A stretch of DNA of 64,000 nucleotides from VGTK01 sp046327915 (GTDB taxonomy: Bacteria; Desulfobacterota; Binatia; UBA12015), in contig JAXLXO010000007.1 in NCBI GenBank assembly GCA_046327915.1, positions 124,001 through 188,000 on the forward strand. The letters run 5' to 3'. Positions 9,368 to 19,005 of the stretch are shown here, piece by piece. Each line of letters opens with the position of its first letter. The stretch's first letter is position 1. A program made the position numbers and the translations under genes. Below the pieces are notes generated by a model. That model worked only from the letters and a program-made list of their open reading frames with translations, made no database searches and was not told the DNA's origin.

Positions 9368-10069
9368 TCAGGCGCCGTCGGGGACGCGCAGCCCGAGGCG
9401 CGCGGCGAGCGCGCGCAGGTCCGCGGGCAGCGGTGCCACGAACGCCGACGGCTGTTCGCCGTCGCGGAAGCGGATCGCGTGCGCGTGCAGCGCGTGCCGC
9501 GGGTGCTCCGTGCACGGCGGCGTGCGGTAGACCCTCTCGCCGACCAGCGGGTGTCCGACGTGCGCGAGGTGCAGGCGCGCCTGGTGCGTCCGTCCGGTGA
9601 CCAGCGTCACCTCGATCATCGAGTGCTCGACGCCGCGGTCGAGAACGCGCAGCCGCGAGGTCGCGCCGCGCGCCCCGTCGTCGTCCGCGCGTGCGATGCG
9701 CCACCACGGCGGCGTGCGGCCTCCGGTCGGACCGATCGGCGCGTTCACCTCGAGGGTGTCGAACGCCGGCACGCCGTGGCAGATCGCGAGGTACTGCTTG
9801 TCGGCGCGCGCCGACAGCCGTTCGGCCCACGGTGCCACCAGCGACTTGCGCGTGACGAACACGATGACACCAGAGGTGTCCGCGTCGAGCTGGTGCACGG
9901 CCCACACCGTGCGCCCTGCGCGCAGCGCCAGCAGGTGCTCGAGCGAGTCGGGATCGTCGCGGTCGCGCCCGGTCGCGGGCAGGCCGGGCGGCTTGTCGGC
10001 GACCAGCACGCGGCCGTCGTCGTGGACGAGCGTCGGCTGCGCGTCGCGCGATCGGTCGGAGGGCGGCAC
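9368..10069 (-). CDS. RluA-family pseudouridine synthase
   Basis: 233-residue RNA pseudouridine synthase. The catalytic motif reads HQLDADTSG (residues 59-67, nucleophile Asp62), the family form being HRLDxxTSG. GRTHQARLHLAHVGHPLVG is the conserved C-terminal RNA-binding motif. The protein has no S4 domain and is short, as in the RluA/TruC/RluC-like minimal branch, so the RNA target (tRNA or 23S rRNA) cannot be assigned. Start GTG 10069. It is monocistronic in appearance, convergent with phoD with zero gap and divergent from the PadR gene. Confidence 0.9.
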   Translation of the reverse strand: MPPSDRSRDAQPTLVHDDGRVLVADKPPGLPATGRDRDDPDSLEHLLALRAGRTVWAVHQLDADTSGVIVFVTRKSLVAPWAERLSARADKQYLAICHGVPAFDTLEVNAPIGPTGGRTPPWWRIARADDDGARGATSRLRVLDRGVEHSMIEVTLVTGRTHQARLHLAHVGHPLVGERVYRTPPCTEHPRHALHAHAIRFRDGEQPSAFVAPLPADLRALAARLGLRVPDGA

Positions 10070-10128
10070 GAGCGTCTTCTACCGCGCGACGCGCGCGTCG
10101 CCACGCGCGTCACGACCCGCTGGAACCC

Positions 10129-10148
10129 CGGGAACGTGCACGTTCCCG
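10129..10148. promoter_or_regulatory. 20-bp perfect palindrome upstream of padR, candidate operator
   Basis: CGGGAACGTGCACGTTCCCG is a perfect inverted repeat without spacer, 26 bases before the padR start codon and 60 bases upstream of the divergent pseudouridine synthase start. PadR regulators commonly bind dyads in their own promoter, so autoregulation is the simplest reading. The dyad sequence itself is not one I recognise. Confidence 0.6.
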
Positions 10149-10173
10149 AAGGCGGAACGCCTGACAGGGACAG

Positions 10174-10833
10174 ATGTTCCGGTTCATCGTCCTCGGCCTC
10201 CTCCGCCGCGGCCGCACCCTGCACGGGTACGCGCTGATGAAGGCCTACGAGAAGCGCACCGGCGTGCGCATGAGCACCGGGACGTTCTACCGCGAGCTGC
10301 AGAACCTGGTGTCCGACGGGCTCGTCCGCACGGTCGAGCGCGAGCCCGAGGACGACGCGCGCCGCACGCCGTACCAGGTGACGGCGCGGGGCGCCGAGAT
10401 GTTCGACCGCTGGCTCATCCGTCCGCCACAGCTCGCGGCCGGCACCGACGACGAGCTCACGGCACGCACGATGTTCCTCTACGAGGCACCGGCCGAAACC
10501 GCGCACCAGATGATCGAGTCGTGGAAGGAAGAGCTCTGGCTGCTCGGAAAGAAGCTCGAGCGCGACCGGCAGAACGAGATCCACCGCTGCACGAGCGACG
10601 GCGAGCCGTTCTCGATCCTCACTCTGCTGCTCGCGCGCCGCCTGCGTCACATCGCGGGCGACGTCGCGTACCTCGACGAGCTGCGCACCGCGCTCGAAGA
10701 GCGGCACGCCGGCGATGCCGCCGCGGCCGCGCAGGCGTCGCCCGCGAAGGGCGCGCTCGCCGTCACGCCGCGCGCGCTCGACGAGCGGCGCCCGCGCGCG
10801 CGAGCCGCCGCCGGCGGCTCGCGTCTCCGCTGA
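10174..10833 (+). CDS. PadR-family transcriptional regulator
   Basis: 219-residue regulator with the PadR winged helix-turn-helix at the N-terminus (ILGLL-type start FRFIVLGLLRRGRTLHGY, recognition segment GTFYRELQNLVSDGLV, then the wing RTPYQVTARG) and a C-terminal helical dimerisation part typical of the Vir-type (PadR-s2) group. The last 50 residues are Ala/Arg-rich low complexity. Start ATG 10174, preceded by a weak purine stretch. A perfect 20-bp palindrome lies just upstream. It sits convergent to the ABC transporter operon; PadR genes often control efflux systems, so that operon is a possible target, along with its own gene. Confidence 0.9.
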   Translation: MFRFIVLGLLRRGRTLHGYALMKAYEKRTGVRMSTGTFYRELQNLVSDGLVRTVEREPEDDARRTPYQVTARGAEMFDRWLIRPPQLAAGTDDELTARTMFLYEAPAETAHQMIESWKEELWLLGKKLERDRQNEIHRCTSDGEPFSILTLLLARRLRHIAGDVAYLDELRTALEERHAGDAAAAAQASPAKGALAVTPRALDERRPRARAAAGGSRLR

Positions 10834-10874
10834 GCCCCGCCGGCCGACGGCTGACGCCGGCGAACGCCCGGCGC

Positions 10875-13423
10875 TCACTCGTAGCGCAACGCCTCGACCG
10901 GCGACATGCGGCTCGCGCGCGCCGCCGGGATGAACGCTCCGACGAGGCACGCCGCCACGCCGAGCAGCGCCGCGACGGACGGGACCTGCCAGCTCGTGCG
11001 CAGCTCGAGGCGCCAGCCGAGCAGCGACGGGATCAGCCCTTCGACGAAGGCGAAGCTGAGCGCGTGGCCGACGACGACCGCGAGCCCGATCCCGACCAGC
11101 GCGATCGCGCCGGCCTGCGCGAAGACCTGCGCGCCGACGTCGCGCGGCGTGAGCCCGAGCGCGCGCAGCGCACCGATCTCCCGCGTGCGCTCGACGACGG
11201 ACGCGGCGAGCGCGTCACCCGTCCCGATCACGACGACGAGCAGCACCAGCGCCACCAGTGCGTCGAGAAACGCGTACGCGCGTCGGACCCCCGCCCCGTA
11301 CCACTCCGCGAGCTCGTCGCGCGTCAGCACGCGCAGCCGCTGCTCGCGGCCGAGCGTCGACTGGATCGCCTCGCGCACCGCCGCCGGCGACGCGCCGGGC
11401 TCGAGCACGAGGAACGCCTGCGTGATCGTCCGGTCGTGCCACCAGCGCTCGTAGACCTCGCGGCTGAACATGACGTCGCCCGCGGGCGAGCGGAACTTGG
11501 TCGGCGTGATCCCGGCGAGCGGCAGCTCGAGCACGCCCGAGGGCGTCGCGATCCGTACCGGTGAGCCCACTGCGAGTCCGCGGTGCGTCGCCAGGGTCGC
11601 GTCGGCGAGCACCGCCTCGCCGCGCGCCACGCGCTCGAGCGCGTCGGGCCACGCCCCGTCGGCGAGCGGCCAGCTGCCGAATCCCTGGTCACGGAAGCGG
11701 ACCGGATCGACCGCGACGAAGCCGGTCTCGGGACGGAGCGACACCCCGTTCACGCCCGCGCCGGCCGCGCGCACGCCCGGGACCGCGGCCAGCCGTGACA
11801 GGATCGCGCCGTCGATGCGTGCGTCGTCTCCGACCACGATGTCGTTGAAGCCGGAGTCGACGGACAGGTCGGACTCGCGGTCGAGCATCAGATTGCGCAC
11901 CACGTACGCCTCGAAGCTGCGCGACATGCTGCCGATCCAGATCACCACCGCGACACCGGCCATGAGCACGATCGCCGCGCCGACGGCGCGGCTCGGCGTC
12001 CGGCCCTGATCTTCGACGCCGATGCGCGCCGCCGGTCCGAGGAGCCGCCCGAGGGGACGGCTCGCCCAACGGAGCGCCGGCTCGACGGAGAGCCCACCGG
12101 CGATCGCGACGCAGGCCATCGTGAGCCCGGCGAGCGCGCCGGTGTGCGCGATCGCCTGCAGCGCGATCAGTGCCGCCGCCCCGGCCACGACCACGACGCG
12201 GATCGCGCGCTTGACGCGTCCTTCGGGCAGCACGTCGCGCGCGCGCCCGGACGAGAGCACGGTCACCACGCGGGCACGCGCGGCACGAAGCGCCGGAGCC
12301 AGCGCCGCGACGGCACCCGCGAGAAGTCCCGCCGCGCCCGCCACGAGCAGCGGCCCTGCGCGCGGCACCACGCGGCTCGCCGTGACCACCTGCTGCAGGC
12401 TGAGCGACATCGTGTCCGCGACCGGCTGCACGATGAGCTGCGCGAATCCGACACCGAGCGGGAGCCCCGCGAGCACGCCGACCGCCGACACCAGCACCGA
12501 CTCGCCCACCAGCGCGCGCACCAGCGCTCCGGGCGGCAGGCCGAGCGCACGCAGTACGCCCATCTCCCACAGCCGGGCCTGGTAGAGCGTCGCGAGACGG
12601 TTGGCCGTGATCAGCACCGCGAGCACGAGGCCCATCGCGGCGATCGCGTCGAGCATCGCCTGGAACGCCGCTGCGGCACGCGCGAGTTCGCTCTTCCGGT
12701 CCGCGGTGCGCGCGACGTCGAGATGCGACGGCAGGGCCGCGACGAGCGCCGCGCGCAGTGGCTCGATGGCCTCGCGGTCCGCCGCGACCACGTCGAGCTG
12801 CGAGACACGGCCGTCCGCGCCCACCGCCTGCTGCGCCGCGTAGAGATCCATCACCAGCAGGTTGCCGGCACCGGCGACGCCCGAGTCGTCGAGCAGCCCG
12901 CGCGCGACCAGGCCGCGGCGTCCGAGCGCGGTCTCGACGTCGAACGCGCCCTCCAGCGCGACATCGAGCCGGCGCGCGAGCGCACGTGGCAGCAGCACGG
13001 AATCCTGCTGGTTGAGGAACACGAGCGGGTCCTCGAGCGGGCTGCCGCCGCCCGGACGCCGGTAGACGCGCACCGTCGCGTCGTCGAGCAGGTCGACGCC
13101 CGCGATGCGGAGACGCGTGACCTCGCCGCCGCGCCGGACGAATGCGGATGCGAGCAGCAGCGGCGCCGCGGCCTTCACACCGGGGACCTCGCGCACGGCG
13201 TCGAGCACTGCCGCGTCGAACGTGCCGCCGCTGACCGCGGTGATCTGCAGGTCGGCGGCGCCGGCGAGCGCGTCCACCGACTCGTCGAAGCGGTCGCGCA
13301 GGGCGCGGTTCGCGAGCAGAACGCCGGCGGCGAGCGCGACCCCGAGCGCGATCACGACCACCGCCATCGTGACCTGCGGAAGGTCGCGTGCCAGCCGTGA
13401 GCAGGCCGCACGCACCCGGGCGA

Positions 13424-13427
<4 letters not shown>
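10875..13427 (-). CDS. ABC transporter permease, double FtsX/MacB-PCD type
   Basis: 850-residue inner-membrane permease of the FtsX superfamily. Order: TM1 near 20-40, a periplasmic MacB-PCD-like domain (about 45-230), a three-helix FtsX block (about 245-400) ending in further TM helices, a second periplasmic domain (about 510-700), and a last FtsX block with TREIGALRALGL and the C-terminal ARASRMSPVEALRYE. This duplicated architecture matches the large permeases of lipoprotein-release or efflux ABC systems. Start GTG 13427 overlaps the upstream ATPase stop by 4 nt (GTGA). Works with the MacB/LolD-like ATPase; the divergent LolA-like periplasmic protein hints that the substrate is a lipid or lipoprotein (inference). 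Confidence 0.9.
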
Positions 13428-14179
<752 letters not shown>

Positions 14180-14334
14180 GCTGCACTCCTTTCGCGACGC
14201 AGAGCCGCGGCCGTACCAGCATCCGGGAGCGGCCATCAAGCAGAAAATGAATCGCTGCAGTGCATCGATCCGGCAGATGCGCGCGGCGATGCGAGCCGTC
14301 GCAGCGTTGACCGCCGGCGGCCGCACGGTTCACC

Positions 14335-15144
14335 GTGGCGCGCGTGAGAGGCTGCTCGAACGTGGTCCGGATCGGCGTCGTCGCCACGCTGCTCGGGGTG
14401 CTGATCCAGCCGCCCGCGACCGCGCGTGCCGGCGACGAGAGCGCGGCCGACGTCCTCGCGGCAGCACGCGCGGCGCAGGCACGCTTCGCCGACAAGACGT
14501 CGCGCGTCGAGATGCGCGTGATCGCGCCGTCGGGCGAGGAGCGCGTGCGCACGCTGCAGGGCTTCGAGAAGCGGACCGACGGCGGACGCAAGCTGCTGTG
14601 GCTCTTCGAGTCGCCGGCCGAGCTCGCGGGCACGGGCTTTCTCGCCTGGCAGGAGCGCCCCGCGACCGACGAGATGTGGGTGTACTTTCCCGGCCAGCGC
14701 CGGGTGCGGCGCGTGTCGCCGGATCTGCGGCGCGAGCAGTTCCAGGGCAGCACCTTCACCTACGAGGACCTGACGACGGTCTTCTACCTCGACTACGACG
14801 GCCGCCACGTGCTGCGCGGCAGCGAGCCGTGTGGCGCGCACCGCTGCCGCGTCGTCGAGACGGAGCTTCCCGACGGACGCTTCGTCTACCGGAAGCTCCG
14901 CACCTGGATCCGCGACGACGATCGCCTGCCGCAGCGGATCGATCTCGAGGCGGACGGCGTGACCAAGCACCTGCGCGTGCTGCGCACCGACACCATCGAG
15001 GGCGTGCCGACCATCGTCGAGGCCGAGATGACGTCGGACGCCGACGGCTACCGCACGATCGTCCGCTACGACGGCGTCGACTACGACCGCGGGCTCGGTG
15101 ACGACGCGTTCACGGTCGGCGCGCTCGAGCGCCGGGGCAAGTAG
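14335..15144 (+). CDS. Outer-membrane lipoprotein-sorting protein, LolA-like
   Basis: 269-residue periplasmic protein of the COG2834/LolA-like group. Signal peptide in the first about 32 residues (cleavage near ARA-GD), then a region with GFEKRTDGGRKLLWLFESP, DEMWVYFPGQRRVRRV and DLTTVFYLDYDGR, the hallmark strands of proteins with the LolA/LolB fold that often accompany RND or ABC lipid exporters. Start ATG 14335 has no clear Shine-Dalgarno. It diverges from the ABC exporter operon across 155 nt, and it is the second LolA-fold protein in the window after the DUF1329 protein. Likely carries a lipid or lipoprotein across the periplasm. Confidence 0.88.
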   Translation: MARVRGCSNVVRIGVVATLLGVLIQPPATARAGDESAADVLAAARAAQARFADKTSRVEMRVIAPSGEERVRTLQGFEKRTDGGRKLLWLFESPAELAGTGFLAWQERPATDEMWVYFPGQRRVRRVSPDLRREQFQGSTFTYEDLTTVFYLDYDGRHVLRGSEPCGAHRCRVVETELPDGRFVYRKLRTWIRDDDRLPQRIDLEADGVTKHLRVLRTDTIEGVPTIVEAEMTSDADGYRTIVRYDGVDYDRGLGDDAFTVGALERRGK

Positions 15145-15230
15145 CGGCCGTCGTCGACGAGGCCTTGCGAAGTCCGCGCTTCTCCGGCTCCCTGCTGGTG
15201 GCGGTGGAACGTCCGCCGATGGAGGAGTCG

Positions 15231-15704
15231 ATGCCCGAGAAGGCCGCAGCGCGTCCGTGGACGCCCACCGAGGAGAAGTTCGGCAGCGTCGTCGTCAAGG
15301 CGATGTCGGTCGCCAACACGTGGATCTTCCGCGCCACCGGAGGCAAGTGGGGTGCGAAGTTCATGCACGGCGCGCCGGTGCTGCTGCTGACGACCACGGG
15401 CCGCAAGTCGGGCGAGCCGCGCGTGGCGCCGCTGATCTACCTGAAGGACGGCGAGCGCCTGGTGCTGGTCGCGTCCAAGGGCGGCATGTCGCACCACCCG
15501 GCCTGGTACCTGAACCTCGAGGCCAACCCGAGCTGCGAGGTCGAGCTGCCGGGCACTGCGAAGATGCCGATGCGCTGCGCGCGCGCGACCGACGAGGAGA
15601 AGGCGCTGCTGTGGCCGCGCCTGTGCGAGATCTACCCGGACTACGACGACTACCAGGCGCGCACCACGCGCAACATTCCGGTGCTGATCCTCACGCCGCG
15701 CTGA
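15231..15704 (+). CDS. Deazaflavin (F420)-dependent nitroreductase-family protein
   Basis: 157-residue protein of the DDN/nitroreductase-type split-barrel family (PF04075). The core motif LLLTTTGRKSGEPRVAPLIYLKDG followed by LVASKGGMSHHPAWYLNLEANP is diagnostic. Family members bind F420 or FMN and act on quinones or aromatic substrates; which cofactor is used here cannot be told, and no F420 biosynthesis gene is in the window. ATG 15231 is chosen over upstream in-frame starts because a GGAGG lies 5 nt before it. First of three closely spaced genes with the hydrolase and crotonase. Confidence 0.88.
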   Translation: MPEKAAARPWTPTEEKFGSVVVKAMSVANTWIFRATGGKWGAKFMHGAPVLLLTTTGRKSGEPRVAPLIYLKDGERLVLVASKGGMSHHPAWYLNLEANPSCEVELPGTAKMPMRCARATDEEKALLWPRLCEIYPDYDDYQARTTRNIPVLILTPR

Positions 15705-15718
15705 GCGACGGCAGCTCC

Positions 15719-16333
15719 GTGGAGACGCTTCTCGTCGACGAGCCGGCGCGCGCCGACGGCCCTCTGTCGCACGTCCTGCTCGTGCTGTGGCACGGCGCCG
15801 GCGGCGACGTCACCGAGCGCTCGATGGTCGCGTTCGCCGCAGCCGCGGCGAACGACGGCGCGCTCGTGGTGCGCGCCCGCTTTCCGTACCGCGTCGCCGG
15901 CAAGCGCGCGCCCGACCGCATGCCGCTGCTGCTCGCGTCGGCGCGCGAGTCGATCGACGCCGCGGCCGCGCTGCCGAACGCGGCCGGACGCAAGCTCGTC
16001 CTCGGCGGACGCTCGATGGGCGGCCGCGTCGCGTCGCTGCTGGTGTCCGACGGACTGCCCGCGGACGGGCTCGTCTTCCTGAGCTATCCGCTGCACCCCG
16101 CGGGCAAGCCGGACAAGCTGCGCGACGCGCACCTGCCCGCGATCCGGTGCCCGATGCTCTTCGTGCAGGGCGATCGCGACACCCTGTGCGACCTGGCGCT
16201 GCTGCGTCCGGTGCTGAAGAAGCTCGGCAAGCGCGCCGAGCTGTCGGTGTTCGCCGGCGCGGATCACGGCATGCGCAAGGCTCCGGCGGACGAGATCGCA
16301 CGCGTCGCCACGACATTCCTCGCGCGCATCTGA
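15719..16333 (+). CDS. Alpha/beta hydrolase, KANL3/Tex30-like dienelactone-hydrolase clan
   Basis: 204-residue alpha/beta hydrolase. HGAGG near the N-terminus forms the oxyanion region, GRSMGG carries the nucleophile serine, DRD the acid and GADHG the histidine, as in the KANL3/Tex30 type of small hydrolases found widely in bacteria. Start is uncertain: the only suitable in-frame initiator after the preceding stop is GTG 15719, 15 nt beyond it, with no good Shine-Dalgarno. Substrate unknown. Confidence 0.82.
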   Translation: METLLVDEPARADGPLSHVLLVLWHGAGGDVTERSMVAFAAAAANDGALVVRARFPYRVAGKRAPDRMPLLLASARESIDAAAALPNAAGRKLVLGGRSMGGRVASLLVSDGLPADGLVFLSYPLHPAGKPDKLRDAHLPAIRCPMLFVQGDRDTLCDLALLRPVLKKLGKRAELSVFAGADHGMRKAPADEIARVATTFLARI

Positions 16334-16347
16334 CGGGAGAGGCATCG

Positions 16348-17133
16348 ATGTCCACCGAGCCCGAGCACGTCCTGCTGGAGCGCCGCGGAGCGGTCGCGAT
16401 CCTGACGCTGAACCGTCCCGAGCGCCTGAACGCGTTCGCCGCACCGACCAACCGCGCGATCGTCGCGCACCTCGACACGATCCGGCGCGACGAGACGATC
16501 CGCGCGGTGCTGCTCACCGGCGCGGGCCGCGGCTTCTGCGCCGGCGCGGACCTGAAGGCGCTCGGCGGCGCCGACGGCGCCCGCGACTCCGACTGGGGCA
16601 CGCCGCGCGGCATGATCGACCTGCCGCTGCTCTTCCGCGATCTGCCGCAGCCGAGCGTGTGCGCGGTGAACGGCGTCGCGGCCGGCGCGGGCTTCGGGCT
16701 CGCCGTCGCGACGGACCTCTCCGTCGCGAGCACGAACGCGAGCTTCGTCGCGGCACAGATCCGCACCGCGCAGATCCCCGACGCGGGGCTCACGTGGATC
16801 CTGCCGCGTCTCCTCGGCGCCGAGCGCGCGGCGCGCGTGTGCCTGCTCGCCGAGACCATCTCCGCCGAGGAGGCGCGGGCGCTCGGTCTCGTCGGCGACG
16901 TGGTCGCACCCGACCTGCTGATGCCGCGCGCGCTGGAGCTCGCGGAGCGCCTCGCGGCGCTGCCGCGCGCCGCCGTCCGCCTGACCCGCGACGCGCTCGC
17001 GCACGGCATGACGAGCGACCTCGGCGCGGCGCTGCAGCGCGAGTACGACGGACTGATCGAGGCGAACCGCGACCCGGACGTCGCGGAGGCGGTGCGCGCG
17101 TTCGCCGAGAAGCGTCCGCCGCGCTTCCGTTGA
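16348..17133 (+). CDS. Crotonase-superfamily protein (enoyl-CoA hydratase/isomerase-like)
   Basis: 261-residue acyl-CoA-binding crotonase. The CoA/oxyanion motif GRGFCAGADLKAL (59-71) and NGVAAGAGFGLAVATDL (108-123) are intact. Aligning the core by eye to rat enoyl-CoA hydratase, the two catalytic glutamates (Glu144, Glu164) fall at Gln137 and Arg163, so simple hydratase chemistry is unlikely; an isomerase, hydrolase or other crotonase activity is more probable. ATG 16348 is preceded by GGGAGAGG. Follows the alpha/beta hydrolase by 14 nt. Confidence 0.85.
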   Translation: MSTEPEHVLLERRGAVAILTLNRPERLNAFAAPTNRAIVAHLDTIRRDETIRAVLLTGAGRGFCAGADLKALGGADGARDSDWGTPRGMIDLPLLFRDLPQPSVCAVNGVAAGAGFGLAVATDLSVASTNASFVAAQIRTAQIPDAGLTWILPRLLGAERAARVCLLAETISAEEARALGLVGDVVAPDLLMPRALELAERLAALPRAAVRLTRDALAHGMTSDLGAALQREYDGLIEANRDPDVAEAVRAFAEKRPPRFR

Positions 17134-17140
17134 CGCGCGC

Positions 17141-18130
17141 TCAGCCCGCGGCGGCCCGCCGTGCGCTCGCGCGGGCGCGCGCGGGACGCGGCGTCCGCCG
17201 CTGACCGCCGCCGATCTGCGCCTGACGGATGAGCGCGATCAGGTCGCGCAGCGCCTCGCGGTGCGGCGTCGTGCGCGCGAACACGGCCTGCCACGACTTC
17301 CACAGCCCGCCGCGCGTCAAGCGCAGGGCCGTCACCGTCCCGGCACGGATCTGCGGCTCGGCGATCCAGCGGTGCACGATCGCGACGCCGGCGCCGGCCT
17401 TCACCAGCTCCATCATCACCTCGGTGATCGGCACCGCGCGCAGGTCGCGCGGCACCGCGCGGCCGAGGAACGTCCGGCGGAACCACACCGCGTCCGGTCC
17501 CGCGGAGCCGAAGGCGAGCAGCGTCTCGTCGTGCAGATCGGCGCCCTCGAGATGGCGCCGTCCGGCGAGGCGGTGCTCGGGCGCGACGACCGCGACCACC
17601 TCGTCGTCGAACAGCGGCTCGACCTCGAGCTCGCGGCGCCGCACGGCGCCGTGCACGATCGCGAGCTCGAGCTCGCCGCGCAGCAGCGGCGGGATCGGAT
17701 CGGGCGTCGCCTCGAGCACGATGCGCAGATCCGCGTCGGGATGGCGCTTCTGGAACGTGCGCAGCGCGGGCGGCACCCAGTGGTAGCAGGTGTGGCACGC
17801 GGTGCTGACGCGCAGCGGCCAGCGCGACGCCGCACCGCCGCGCACGCGCAGCTCGCGCTCCGCGGCGACGAGATCGTCGAGGATGCGCCGCGACGCGCCG
17901 AGCAGGTGCTCGCCGGCGGGCGTGATCGCGAGCCGCTTCCGGACGCGCGCGAACAGCTGCAGGCCGAGCCGGTCCTCGAGCTCCGCGAGCTGCCGACTCA
18001 CCGCGGACTGCGTGAGGTGCAGCCGGTCGCCCGCGCGCGTGACCGACCCGGTGTCGGCGATCGCCTGCACGAGGCGCAGGTGGCGGGTCTCGAGGACGGT
18101 TCCGGGAAGGCGCGGCGCGGGCTCGCTCAT
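17141..18130 (-). CDS. LysR-family transcriptional regulator, MetR-like
   Basis: 329-residue regulator with a LysR winged helix-turn-helix (LRLVQAIADTGSVTRAGDRLHLTQSAVSRQLAELE) and a C-terminal periplasmic-binding-like effector domain. The ETRHLRLVQAI start and the effector segments resemble MetR. The C-terminal 30 residues are Arg/Ala-rich. Start ATG 18130 is taken as most likely; ATG 18148 would add six residues. Divergent from the glutathione S-transferase gene; a TTG-N7-CAA dyad at 18153-18165 in the intergenic region is the sort of site LysR proteins use. Nearly touches the crotonase gene convergently (7 nt). Confidence 0.9.
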   Translation of the reverse strand: MSEPAPRLPGTVLETRHLRLVQAIADTGSVTRAGDRLHLTQSAVSRQLAELEDRLGLQLFARVRKRLAITPAGEHLLGASRRILDDLVAAERELRVRGGAASRWPLRVSTACHTCYHWVPPALRTFQKRHPDADLRIVLEATPDPIPPLLRGELELAIVHGAVRRRELEVEPLFDDEVVAVVAPEHRLAGRRHLEGADLHDETLLAFGSAGPDAVWFRRTFLGRAVPRDLRAVPITEVMMELVKAGAGVAIVHRWIAEPQIRAGTVTALRLTRGGLWKSWQAVFARTTPHREALRDLIALIRQAQIGGGQRRTPRPARARASARRAAAG

Positions 18131-18243
18131 CTCATGATGCTGCCGCATGAACTTGATCGAGACAATGCGTTTCTCACATCCCGGCCGCTCGTCCAGCATC
18201 GCTTCGCGGCGGACGAACGGCTTCCCGCCGCAGGAGGAACGCG

Positions 18244-18882
18244 ATGGACACGCTGTACTACTACCCCGGCGCCTGCTCGCTGTCGGTGCACGCGGTGCTC
18301 GAGGAGACCGGCCACCCTTACGAGGCGAAGCGGATCGACATCCACGGCGGCGAGAACGACACGCCGGAGTTCCGCGCGCTGCACCCGCGCGGGCTGGTGC
18401 CGGTGCTCGAGACGCGCGACGGCGTCCTCACCGAGGCGCCGGCGATCCTGCTGCACCTCGCGGAGCGTCACCCCGAGGCGAAGCTGCTGCCGCCGCCCAC
18501 GACCATCGAGCGCACGCGCTGCCTCGAGTGGCTGCTGCTCGGCGCGACGCACCCGCATCCGGCGTTCTCGCGCGTGATGCGGCCGGAGCGCCTGTGCGAC
18601 GGGCCGGAATCGGTCGAACCGGTGCGCACGCGCGGCCGCACCGACTTCCACGACGCCCTGCGCGACGTCGACCGCCGGCTCGACGGCCGCGCCTGGGCGC
18701 TCGGCGAGCGCTACTCGGTCGCGGACCCGTACCTGATGATCTTCTACCTGTGGGGCCGCTTCATCGGACTCCCGGTCGGCGAGCTGCGCGCCTACACCGC
18801 GCACTTCGAGCGCGCCACCGCGCGACCGGCGGTTCAGCGCGCGATCACCGCCGAGGAGCTGCCGCTCGTCCGTGCTGCCTGA
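18244..18882 (+). CDS. Glutathione S-transferase family protein
   Basis: 212-residue GST with N-terminal thioredoxin-like domain (YYYPGACSLSVHAVLEE, Cys11 in the beta-class position; GLVPVLETRDGVLTEAPAIL is the glutathione-binding cis-Pro and Glu-Ala segment) and an all-helical C-terminal domain with the LGERYSVADPYL N-capping box. Resembles beta-class bacterial GSTs. Start ATG 18244 has an AGGAGGAA Shine-Dalgarno. Divergent from the LysR gene, probably its target. A glutamate-cysteine ligase gene elsewhere in the window supports glutathione synthesis in this organism. Confidence 0.9.
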   Translation: MDTLYYYPGACSLSVHAVLEETGHPYEAKRIDIHGGENDTPEFRALHPRGLVPVLETRDGVLTEAPAILLHLAERHPEAKLLPPPTTIERTRCLEWLLLGATHPHPAFSRVMRPERLCDGPESVEPVRTRGRTDFHDALRDVDRRLDGRAWALGERYSVADPYLMIFYLWGRFIGLPVGELRAYTAHFERATARPAVQRAITAEELPLVRAA

Positions 18883-18922
18883 CGCGCCCGTCGCGGCGCG
18901 CACGAGCTACCGGTCGCGATCC

Positions 18923-18960
18923 GTCGGCGCGGCGCTCCTTGCATGGGGCGCCGCGTCGGC
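18923..18960 (+). terminator. GC-rich 16-bp hairpin between convergent GST and SDR genes
   Basis: The plus-strand RNA can fold into a 16-pair stem with a 6-nt loop (arms 18923-18938 and 18945-18960, three G-U wobbles). It lies 40 nt after the GST stop and 45 nt before the end of the convergent SDR. No T tract follows, as is common for strong GC-rich terminators. Confidence 0.6.
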
Positions 18961-19005
18961 GGTGCACGGCCGTGCGGCGACGCCGCGGCCGCACTCGCGC
19001 GCGTC

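Noticed and set aside
10129..10148. Palindrome as a terminator of the pseudouridine synthase gene
   Set aside because: It lies upstream of that gene's start, between divergent genes, and has no T tract; an operator is more likely.
14400..14759. N-terminal extension of the ABC ATPase/permease frame
   Set aside because: Lies antisense to the LolA-like gene; the true starts are marked by Shine-Dalgarno or coupling.
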